From positions 62,001 to 126,000 of the forward strand of contig JAENZN010000006.1 in NCBI GenBank assembly GCA_016841245.1: a stretch of DNA of 64,000 nucleotides, given 5' to 3'. Both the position numbers and the translations under genes were made by a program. The DNA is from Syntrophomonas sp. Lineage in GTDB: Bacteria > Bacillota > Syntrophomonadia > Syntrophomonadales > Syntrophomonadaceae. Below are positions 16,598 through 24,897 of the stretch, one piece after another. How positions within the stretch are numbered: the stretch's first letter is position 1; each line of letters opens with the position of its first letter. The notes below the pieces were generated by a model. The model saw only the letters and a program-made list of their open reading frames with translations. It was not told where the DNA came from and ran no database searches.

Positions 16598-16747
16598 GGC
16601 GAGCATGATGCGTTGTCCCGCCGTCGGCCGGTCTTATCCTGGTAAATGGAGGAATGTTGTCTGTACACGTAATGCATGTGCCTTGAGCCTTTTTAGACGC
16701 TGTGAAGCGCCTTACCCTCCTTGTTAAGACAAAGCATCATACTTGCC
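16598..16747. ncRNA. Candidate structured RNA: long hairpin between queH and the DUF2905 gene
   Basis: The arms 16598-16617 (GGCGAGCATGATGCGTTGTC) and 16728-16747 (GACAAAGCATCATACTTGCC) pair at 18 of 20 positions, including one G-U pair. The 110 bases enclosed contain smaller inverted repeats (for example CGCT/AGCG near 16700) and no reading frame. The overall shape, a long closing stem with internal loops in about 150 bases, recalls 6S RNA, but I see no diagnostic sequence. A short TTATTT/AAATAA repeat follows at once. The strand is not determined. The rest of this 310-base gap has a second copy of CCGCCGTCGG (16618 and 16799) and nothing else. Confidence 0.4.
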
Positions 16748-16865
16748 TTATTTGGAAATAATAGCGTTTACAGATGGACGGTCATTATATCTGTTTCCGC
16801 CGTCGGTCTATGGGTACTATCCCAGCCGTATATCTTTATGATTAAATATTAATGGAGTGGTTGAT

Positions 16866-17093
16866 ATGAATAATATGGAGGCCATAGCCCGGATAATGAT
16901 ATGGGCAGGCCTGATTATTATTTTGGGAGGTATACTGCTGTATGTTTTCTCTAAAATTGGTGGAACCGGATTCAGACTTCCGGGTGATATATACATCAAA
17001 AAAGAGAATTACACCTTCTATTTCCCCATAGTAAGCTGTATTCTTTTAAGCATAATAATAACTATAATCTTGAATATTTTTAGCAGGAGATAA
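16866..17093 (+). CDS. DUF2905 family small membrane protein
   Basis: The 75-residue protein has two membrane segments (about residues 8-25 and 50-70) separated by the family motif FRLPGDIYIKKENYTFYFPI. DUF2905 genes commonly sit between ruvB and queA in Firmicutes, as here; the function is unknown. The ATG at 16866 is chosen because GGAG lies 8 bases upstream. It ends 4 bases before the queA start, so the two are probably co-transcribed. Confidence 0.9.
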   Translation: MNNMEAIARIMIWAGLIIILGGILLYVFSKIGGTGFRLPGDIYIKKENYTFYFPIVSCILLSIIITIILNIFSRR

Positions 17094-17097
17094 AAGT

Positions 17098-18153
17098 ATG
17101 AACAAAGGTAATACCATAGATGCTCATAAATTGGCGAGCTATCAGTTTGAATTGCCAGAGGAGTTAATTGCCCAGTATCCGATTGAACCCCGGGATTATT
17201 CCCGCCTGCTGGTAGTAGACAGAAGCGATGGACATAGAGAAGACCGAACTTTCCGCGATATAATAGACTATTTAGAACCGGGAGATACTCTGGTCTTGAA
17301 CGATACCAGGGTTATCCCGGCCCGCTTGTTGGCCCATAAAAATACCGGGGCCAGGGTGGAACTGCTGCTCTTAAAAAAGGATGGTGATAAATGGGAAGCT
17401 CTGGCTAAACCAGCCCGGCGCTTGAAGCCCGGTGATACCGTGCTCTTTGATAACAGCGAGGTTGAAGCAGAAATCCTTGATGAGCTGCCTCTGGCCGGTG
17501 GCAGGCTTATAAAATTCAAAAACTGTGTTGATGAAGCTGCCTTTCTGGAAAAAACCGGACATGTACCCTTACCACCCTATATAAACCGGAGTGATGAAGA
17601 ACTGGATATAAGCAGATATCAGACGGTATATGCCAGGTACAGCGGTTCTTCGGCTGCACCAACGGCCGGACTGCATTTCACCCCAGAACTGCTTGGCAGG
17701 ATCGGAGAACGGGGGATAAATATTACCACCATTCTATTGCATGTGGGACTGGGTACTTTTCGCCCGGTGAGCTGTTCCGATATCCGTCAACACAGTATGC
17801 ACAGCGAATATTACCAGATGGATAAGAATACTGCGGGTTTGCTCAATACTACCAGGAAAGAGGGGAAAAGTATCATTGCAGTAGGTACTACAGTGGTAAG
17901 GACTCTGGAAACAGTATATAATGAAGGCTGTGGTTTTGAGGCTTCCCAGGGATATACGGATAAGTTCATCTATCCGGGCTATGAATTTAAAACCGTCGAT
18001 AAAATACTTACCAATTTCCATTTGCCAGGATCTTCATTAATTATGCTGGCCGCAGCCTTTGGCGGCATGAACCATATCCTTTCAGCTTACCGATATGCGG
18101 TTCAGGAAAGGTATCGCTTTTTCAGCTATGGCGATGCGATGCTGATAAAATAG
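17098..18153 (+). CDS. queA: tRNA preQ1(34) S-adenosylmethionine ribosyltransferase-isomerase QueA
   Basis: QueA transfers the ribosyl part of S-adenosylmethionine to preQ1 in tRNA, giving epoxyqueuosine. The 351-residue protein has the conserved segments YPIEPRDYSRLLVVDR, VLNDTRVIPARL, GHVPLPPYI and SSAAPTAGLHFT, the last being part of the active site. AGGAGAT lies before the ATG. The substrate-producing Tgt is encoded next and the downstream enzyme QueH upstream, so this cluster covers the tRNA-bound half of queuosine synthesis. Confidence 0.98.
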   Translation: MNKGNTIDAHKLASYQFELPEELIAQYPIEPRDYSRLLVVDRSDGHREDRTFRDIIDYLEPGDTLVLNDTRVIPARLLAHKNTGARVELLLLKKDGDKWEALAKPARRLKPGDTVLFDNSEVEAEILDELPLAGGRLIKFKNCVDEAAFLEKTGHVPLPPYINRSDEELDISRYQTVYARYSGSSAAPTAGLHFTPELLGRIGERGINITTILLHVGLGTFRPVSCSDIRQHSMHSEYYQMDKNTAGLLNTTRKEGKSIIAVGTTVVRTLETVYNEGCGFEASQGYTDKFIYPGYEFKTVDKILTNFHLPGSSLIMLAAAFGGMNHILSAYRYAVQERYRFFSYGDAMLIK

Positions 18154-18169
18154 TGAGGTGTAAGGGGTG

Positions 18170-19365
<1,196 letters not shown>

Positions 19366-19435
19366 TTAAAGGGTTTCACATAAATTAAGCGAATACATTA
19401 AAAGTTAAACATTTTTAAGGAGTTGATTTTATAAA

Positions 19436-19714
19436 ATGCTGAGTAATGAATGGATTTCGTTGCTGGCCTACATCGCCGTATTTGTTGGGGTTTTTTACTT
19501 TTTTATTATCGCACCCCGCAAGCAGCAGGACAAGAAACACAAAAGCCTGCTCGAAACTCTCCAAAAGGGTGATAAGGTAGTAACCATTGGTGGGATAAAG
19601 GGTGAAATAGCTAAAATAAGAGAAGAAACGGTTTTACTAAAAATAAATGATACTGTTCAAATGGAAATGCTAAAGAAAGCTATAGCTTACAAAGCAGGCG
19701 AGGAACCCAAATAA
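19436..19714 (+). CDS. yajC: Preprotein translocase subunit YajC
   Basis: YajC is the small accessory subunit of the SecDF complex. The 92-residue protein has one N-terminal membrane helix (LAYIAVFVGVFYFFII), the basic APRKQQDKKHK segment and the short beta domain with GDKVVTIGGIKGEI. AAGGAGTTG lies upstream. secD and secF follow after one inserted gene. Confidence 0.96.
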   Translation: MLSNEWISLLAYIAVFVGVFYFFIIAPRKQQDKKHKSLLETLQKGDKVVTIGGIKGEIAKIREETVLLKINDTVQMEMLKKAIAYKAGEEPK

Positions 19715-19716
19715 AT

Positions 19717-20376
19717 ATGGTTACCCTGAGCGAAATTAAGCAGAACCCGGTTATTAATGCCTTTATTGTAAAGGGCAACGAACATCTGGGGGCTATGGGA
19801 TACACTGATCATGGTCATCTTCATGTCTCATTAGTAAGTATGCTGAGCCGGGAAATATTATTGAAACTGGGTTATAGGCAGCGCACGGCTGAACTGGCAG
19901 GTATAGCGGGTTACATTCACGATATAGGGAATGTCATAAATCGGCAGGGTCACAGTCAAAGCGGCGCTATCATAGCCATGGGGATTCTTAAAAAACTGAA
20001 TATGGATATGGATGAAAATGCTATAATCTGTGCTGCCATAGGCAATCATGATGAAGGCAGCGGCCATCCGGTTAGTGAAGTGGCAGCAGCTCTTATACTG
20101 GCTGATAAATCACATGTACATAGAAACCGGGTCAGGAATACCGGTTTGGCAGCTTTTGATATCCACGACCGGGTTAATTATGCAGTGGAATATTCTATTA
20201 TGGATATAGACTCGGAAAATAGAGTGATTACTATGGAATTGGAGATAGATATTGAGATATGTCCGGTTATGGAATATTTTGAAATATTCTTGCATCGTAT
20301 GATCTTATGTCGCAGAGCTGCTAACTTTCTAGGTTGTGAATTCGAATTAATTATTAATGGGGCTAAATTACTATAA
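19717..20376 (+). CDS. HD-domain phosphohydrolase
   Basis: The 219-residue protein has the HD metal-site pattern: an early His in DHGHLHV (about residue 32), GYIHDIGN (about 66-73, the HD pair), HxxxG in GHSQSGA, and a later ADKSHVHR. HD proteins of this type hydrolyse phosphate esters of nucleotides; the substrate is unknown. It starts 2 bases after yajC and is followed by secD, so it is embedded in the Sec operon. No clear ribosome site precedes the ATG, which suggests coupled translation. Confidence 0.85.
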   Translation: MVTLSEIKQNPVINAFIVKGNEHLGAMGYTDHGHLHVSLVSMLSREILLKLGYRQRTAELAGIAGYIHDIGNVINRQGHSQSGAIIAMGILKKLNMDMDENAIICAAIGNHDEGSGHPVSEVAAALILADKSHVHRNRVRNTGLAAFDIHDRVNYAVEYSIMDIDSENRVITMELEIDIEICPVMEYFEIFLHRMILCRRAANFLGCEFELIINGAKLL

Positions 20377-20422
20377 AGCAATTAACATAAAAACAGTAGA
20401 TAGTTGGAAGGGGGAAATACTG

Positions 20423-21625
20423 GTGCGGACAAAATCCAGTATTATTCTAGCGGTTGTATTAGCAACCTTGGGCCTGCTGGCGTACTTTACTTATCAACCC
20501 ATATTGAACACTATTAACCTGGGACTGGATTTAAGAGGGGGATTAAGGGTAGTACTGCAGGCACAGGAAAATGATGGGGAAAAGATCACTGAGGATACCA
20601 TTCAAAAAGCAGTAGGTATAATCAGGGAACGTGTTGACACTCTGGGAGTCAAAGAAACTACCTTATATCCACAGGGAGAAGATCGCGTAGTTATTGAAAT
20701 AGCGGGAGAAGACGATCCTGAAGCAGCGGTCGATATCCTGAAAAACACTGCCCAGTTGGAGTTTTGGGATGAACAGGGTAATGTTCTGTTAACTGGTAAG
20801 AACCTTACGGATGCTCAGGCGCGTGCCCGTTCAGATTCACAATATTTTGATGTTGCTCTGGAATTTGACAAAGAAGGCGGCGATCTGTTTTACGAGGCAA
20901 CAAAGGCTACTATGGGGCAGCGACTTTTGATCGTTCTGGATGATAATGTCATAAGCGCGCCCAATGTTGACAAAGCTATAAGTGGCGGCAGCGCGGTTAT
21001 AGAAGGTAGTTTTACGGCCAAAGAGGCCAATGATCTGGCTATTTTGTTAAGATCTGGTGCTCTGCCAGTTACCTTGGAGATAATGGAAAAGAGATCTATC
21101 GGGCCGACTCTGGGATCGGAATCCCTTGATAAGAGTATCCAGGCGGGTATAATAGGCATAATAGGTGTATTATTGTTCATGATTGGTTTTTATCGTCTGC
21201 CAGGTCTGGTTGCTGATTTATCACTGCTGTTGTATGCGGTAATAGTATTGGGAACCATGAGCATGATGGGGGCCGTGCTTACCTTGCCGGGTATTGCCGG
21301 GTTTGCCTTGTCTATAGGAATGGCGGTGGATGCCAATGTCATCATATATGAACGACTTAAAGAAGAACTGCGTATGGGCAAGACCCTGCGGGCAGCTATA
21401 GACTCTGGATTCAAACGAGCCTGGTGGACCATATTCGATGCCAATGTGACTACCCTGATAACGGCTATGGTTCTCATGTACTTTGGTACCGGTCCTATAA
21501 AAGGTTTTGCAGTGACCCTGTCTATAGGTATAGTCGCCAGCCTGGCCGTTGCATTAACATTCACCCGTTATGTGCTCGTATTACTCGCCAATTTGAGTAA
21601 TAACGAGAGATTATACGGCGTATAA
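20423..21625 (+). CDS. secD: Protein translocase subunit SecD
   Basis: SecD with SecF uses the proton or sodium gradient to pull exported proteins out of the Sec channel. The 400-residue protein has an N-terminal membrane helix, the GLDLRGGLRVVLQ motif, a relatively short outer domain, and five further helices in the RND-type half with GFALSIGMAVDANVIIYERLKEE. The GTG at 20423 is preferred because GGAAGGGGG lies about 10 bases upstream and the first helix starts just after it. Confidence 0.97.
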   Translation: MRTKSSIILAVVLATLGLLAYFTYQPILNTINLGLDLRGGLRVVLQAQENDGEKITEDTIQKAVGIIRERVDTLGVKETTLYPQGEDRVVIEIAGEDDPEAAVDILKNTAQLEFWDEQGNVLLTGKNLTDAQARARSDSQYFDVALEFDKEGGDLFYEATKATMGQRLLIVLDDNVISAPNVDKAISGGSAVIEGSFTAKEANDLAILLRSGALPVTLEIMEKRSIGPTLGSESLDKSIQAGIIGIIGVLLFMIGFYRLPGLVADLSLLLYAVIVLGTMSMMGAVLTLPGIAGFALSIGMAVDANVIIYERLKEELRMGKTLRAAIDSGFKRAWWTIFDANVTTLITAMVLMYFGTGPIKGFAVTLSIGIVASLAVALTFTRYVLVLLANLSNNERLYGV

Positions 21626-21639
21626 AGGGGGGCAGCAGG

Positions 21640-22479
21640 ATGCAGATTATACAGAAGAGGAAAATATTCTACATTATTTCTTTATTAATAATTATACCGG
21701 GTCTTGTTTCTCTAGTTTTTCAGGGTCTGAACCAGGGTATAGATTTTAAAGGTGGTTCTATACTGCATGTTAAGATAAGCAGTTCAGTGACTTCCGCCGA
21801 AGTAAGAAGTGTGCTGTCCGATTTTAATCTAGATAGGAGCGAAGTGCAGAAGAGCGGCGATGAATTCTATATGCGCACCGAGGTATTGACCCAGGAAAAA
21901 ACTAATGAAATAATGAAGGCCCTGGAAACAAAATTTGAGCAGGTAACCTTCTTGAGTTCAGATACGGTAGGAGCTACTATTGGAAAGGAACTCACCCGTA
22001 ATGCTTTCTGGGCTCTGGGAATTGCGGCAGTATTAATGCTGATCTATATAACCGTACGCTTCGAATGGACCTTCGGGGTAGCCGCAGTATTGGCTATACT
22101 GCACAATGTGCTGGTGGTTCTGGGAGTATTCTCCATACTGCAGTGGGAAATAAACAGCGCATTCATAGCAGCTATACTAACAGTTATTGGATACAGCATA
22201 AACGATACTATAGTAATATTTGACCGGGTCCGAGAAAACATGAGAAAAACCAAACGGCAGGATTACCAGGAATTACTTAATAAGAGTATTACCCAGACCA
22301 TGAACCGCTCTATTAATACCGTTTTAACCTCCGCTTTTACGCTGGTAGCATTGCTGCTGCTGGGAGGGGCTACCATAAAATACTTCGTAGCCGCGATGCT
22401 GATCGGTTTTGTGATAGGGGCATACACTTCTATATTTATTGCCAGCCCACTGTGGTATGAGATAAAAAAGGCTGCATAA
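21640..22479 (+). CDS. secF: Protein translocase subunit SecF
   Basis: The 279-residue partner of SecD has one N-terminal helix, the GIDFKGGSILHV motif, and a C-terminal helical half with TVIGYSINDTIVIFDRVREN and the NRSINTVLTSAFT segment. It starts 15 bases after secD with AAAGGGGGG upstream. A terminator follows about 105 bases after its stop. Confidence 0.97.
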   Translation: MQIIQKRKIFYIISLLIIIPGLVSLVFQGLNQGIDFKGGSILHVKISSSVTSAEVRSVLSDFNLDRSEVQKSGDEFYMRTEVLTQEKTNEIMKALETKFEQVTFLSSDTVGATIGKELTRNAFWALGIAAVLMLIYITVRFEWTFGVAAVLAILHNVLVVLGVFSILQWEINSAFIAAILTVIGYSINDTIVIFDRVRENMRKTKRQDYQELLNKSITQTMNRSINTVLTSAFTLVALLLLGGATIKYFVAAMLIGFVIGAYTSIFIASPLWYEIKKAA

Positions 22480-22585
22480 ATTATAATGAGTGACATAATA
22501 TTGGATATATGATAAAATCGTTGAATGATTACTAGTTACAGTCAGGCATATTGCCGGGCTCTTTTCGAGCAGCAGGGTCATCTGT

Positions 22586-22617
22586 GGGACTTCATTGTTA
22601 AATGAAGTCCCTTTTTA
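22586..22617 (+). terminator. Intrinsic terminator after secDF
   Basis: GGGACTTCAT and ATGAAGTCCC form a perfect stem with a 6-base loop, followed by TTTTTATT. Confidence 0.9.
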
Positions 22618-22635
22618 TTAAGGGGGAGGGATTCA

Positions 22636-23505
22636 ATGGATGTCAGGTCAAAGGCGGCATGGTTATCGGTAGCCAGCAATATAACCCTTACGACCGGGAA
22701 ATTAATTATCGGTCTGATGATAGGATCGGTGAGTGTTATATCAGAAGCTATACATTCTGCCAATGATTTGCTAGCGTCTTTTATTGCCCTTTATGCGGTA
22801 AGAACATCAGTAAAACCACCAGATAGAGAACACCCCTATGGGCATGGGAAGATTGAGAACATTGCCGGGACTATCGAAGCGGTATTAATATTTATGGCGG
22901 CTGGATTTATTATTTCCGAGGCTATAGAAAAACTAAGACATGGCGGAGAAATGCTTGAACCAGGTTGGGGTATTTTTATTATGGGGATATCCGCTTTGTT
23001 AAACTTCCTGGTATCAACGTATCTGCTGAAGGTGGGTAAAAAGCACCATTCAGTGGCTCTGGAAGCGGACGGAATACATCTCCGCACCGATGTCTACACA
23101 TCCCTGGGGGTGTTTATAGGGCTGCTGCTGATTAGAATAACCGGATACCAGATAATCGATCCTATTGCTGCTATTTTAGTAGCCTTATTGATAATAAAGG
23201 CGGCCTATGATTTAACCCAAAAGGCCTTTTTGCCGCTGATGGATACCGCAGCCGATGAAGAAACATTAGAGATGGTCACTGCCATTCTGGACGAATATGA
23301 TGAGAGTATCATTGAGTATCATAATTTAAGAAGCAGGAGAGCCGGCCGGGATATTCATATTGATCTGCATATGGTTGTAAAACCGGAGATGAGCATACAG
23401 GAAGCCCACGACCTCTGTGATGAAATAGAAAACCGAATAAAAAAAGAGATCCTATACTCCACCGTACTGATCCATGTTGAACCAGAGGACAGCATTCAAG
23501 CATGA
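22636..23505 (+). CDS. Cation diffusion facilitator family transporter
   Basis: CDF proteins export divalent metals (Zn, Fe, Mn, Co) against protons. The 289-residue protein has six membrane segments in the first 200 residues, the HxxxD-type metal residues in EAIHSANDLLAS and EADGIHLRTDVYTS, the DREHPYGHGKIEN loop, and a cytoplasmic C-terminal domain (HNLRSRRAGRDIHIDLHM). The metal cannot be told from the sequence. AAGGGGGAGGG lies upstream. No metal-responsive regulator is adjacent. Confidence 0.93.
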   Translation: MDVRSKAAWLSVASNITLTTGKLIIGLMIGSVSVISEAIHSANDLLASFIALYAVRTSVKPPDREHPYGHGKIENIAGTIEAVLIFMAAGFIISEAIEKLRHGGEMLEPGWGIFIMGISALLNFLVSTYLLKVGKKHHSVALEADGIHLRTDVYTSLGVFIGLLLIRITGYQIIDPIAAILVALLIIKAAYDLTQKAFLPLMDTAADEETLEMVTAILDEYDESIIEYHNLRSRRAGRDIHIDLHMVVKPEMSIQEAHDLCDEIENRIKKEILYSTVLIHVEPEDSIQA

Positions 23506-23582
23506 GAAAACATTTGTATAATAGAAAGCCAGGAAATATAATAAAGAGAGCTGGTAAGTATTAACGAAAGAGGTGGCGTAAG

Positions 23583-23921
23583 ATGCAGGTATATCTATTT
23601 ATTGCGCTGGTCTGTCTGATAGTTATTGCCGTTTTTGTTTTCCAGAATCCGGCTCTGGTGGTTGTGCAATTTCTGGGTTGGAATTCTCCTGAGATACAAT
23701 TAGGAATAATAGTGCTGCTGGCAGTTATAACCGGTGCTTTTCTAACCTTTATGTTTGATACCTTTCGCTACTTTAAGATAGCTAAAACCATACGAGAATT
23801 GAGGGTCAGCAATAAAAGGCTGGAAAAGATGAACAAAAGTCTGGAGCAAGTCCGATCAGAAACCATGACCAGTACCGCTAGAGAGGAGGCAGCAGCGGCA
23901 GAAGAAAATTCAGAGGTATAA
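23583..23921 (+). CDS. LapA (DUF1049) domain membrane protein
   Basis: The 112-residue protein has two membrane segments (about residues 4-21 and 40-60) around the FQNPALVVVQFLGW motif and ends in a charged coiled-coil tail (RVSNKRLEKMNKSLEQV). This is the lipopolysaccharide-assembly-protein-A family, which is also widespread in Gram-positive bacteria where its role is unknown. GAAAGAGGTGG lies before the ATG, and a terminator follows closely. Confidence 0.88.
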   Translation: MQVYLFIALVCLIVIAVFVFQNPALVVVQFLGWNSPEIQLGIIVLLAVITGAFLTFMFDTFRYFKIAKTIRELRVSNKRLEKMNKSLEQVRSETMTSTAREEAAAAEENSEV

Positions 23922-23931
23922 AAAGTATTAG

Positions 23932-23964
23932 AAAAATCCGGGATTTTTAAGTTCGGATTTTTTT
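23932..23964 (+). terminator. Intrinsic terminator after the LapA-domain gene
   Basis: AAAATCCG and CGGATTTT form a stem with a 13-base loop, followed by a T-run. Confidence 0.8.
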
Positions 23965-24020
23965 GTATAGGATAAGGATTTTAATCGGCAGGGTTATGTG
24001 ACATAATAATGGGTTGAATA

Positions 24021-24506
24021 TCAATCCTGACTTTTAGGTTTTATAGCATTTACAATATCTTTTTTGGATACATTGGGTTGAGAAAAGTAAATGCACTGGT
24101 TTGAATAATAGTTCAGCCATTCTTCCCATCGGGATTCGTAATATTCTTGATCAACCCAGTCTGGTGTCTGGCGGGAAGTGGCCTGAAGGAAAGCTTTAAC
24201 TGATCCCAGCATCAGTTCCCCTAGATGGGTGCAGCCCTCAGCCCCCATGATTTTGCTCCGGACGGTCCTGCTGAAACCAGGTCCAATATCTGCCCCAATA
24301 ATATCTTGAATTTTATCTATCCCTTGATGACATATCTCGAAAGGAACCCCCTCCCCGCTGGCTGCGGCTTCCACGATCTTAAAAGTATATATATTAATAA
24401 CAATACGAGTCTTCAGGTCATGGATATCGTCTTTCCATTCTCCCCAAACTTCATAACCCTGAGGCGGAACCTCATTAACGGTATACCTTTCTACTTTTTC
24501 ATACAT
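24021..24506 (-). CDS. DUF2889 domain protein
   Basis: The 161-residue protein fits the DUF2889 family: GYEVWGEWKDDIHDLKTRI near the start, an FEICHQGIDKIQDIIG segment, and the conserved GAEGCTHLGELM before a helical end. The function of the family is unknown. The start at 24506 is chosen because GGGAGGG lies upstream and the homology begins there, although the frame is open further. It is convergent with the LapA-domain gene and divergent from the nucleotidyltransferase fusion. Confidence 0.85.
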   Translation of the reverse strand: MYEKVERYTVNEVPPQGYEVWGEWKDDIHDLKTRIVINIYTFKIVEAAASGEGVPFEICHQGIDKIQDIIGADIGPGFSRTVRSKIMGAEGCTHLGELMLGSVKAFLQATSRQTPDWVDQEYYESRWEEWLNYYSNQCIYFSQPNVSKKDIVNAIKPKSQD

Positions 24507-24897
24507 TGATCTGGCCCTCCCCGTGTGAATATGTATTTTAACATTATAAAGAATATGGAGGGATACATGCAAGACACAGGGGGACGTTTTTCTTGTATCA
24601 TTAAGATAATATAGTGAAAAACGGGCAGAAAGTGCTAAAGGTATTATGCTTTCTATAATTCTAAAACAGAAAACCCTATTGTTATACGATAATAGAATAT
24701 TGGGTTTGGCGAAGGATGGCATAATAACTAATCCTCGTAATTTCGATATTAGTATGAATTGCCAATAGTACAACCAAGTGCTGCTTCACCATCCTGATCA
24801 AATTAACGATAATATAGATAAGCAGCTACTGCCTCACAAGTGCCAATGTGAGGGCAGGTATGTTATAATGCTTGTATCTTTAAGGAGGAGTATTTAC
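24507..24897. other. Divergent intergenic region
   Basis: No gene is seen in these 390 bases. It contains a stretch at about 24575-24600 (ACAGGGGGACGTTTTTCTTG) that resembles one arm of the REP-like palindrome at 32269-32343 and may be a degenerate half copy, and an imperfect dyad around CTATTGTTATACGATAATAG near 24680. The right end carries the AAGGAGGAG ribosome site of the next gene. Confidence 0.4.

Noticed and set aside
16598-16747. preQ1 riboswitch or T-box for the queuosine genes
   Set aside because: No preQ1-I or preQ1-II motif and no T-box sequence can be seen; the hairpin is too long for a preQ1 aptamer.
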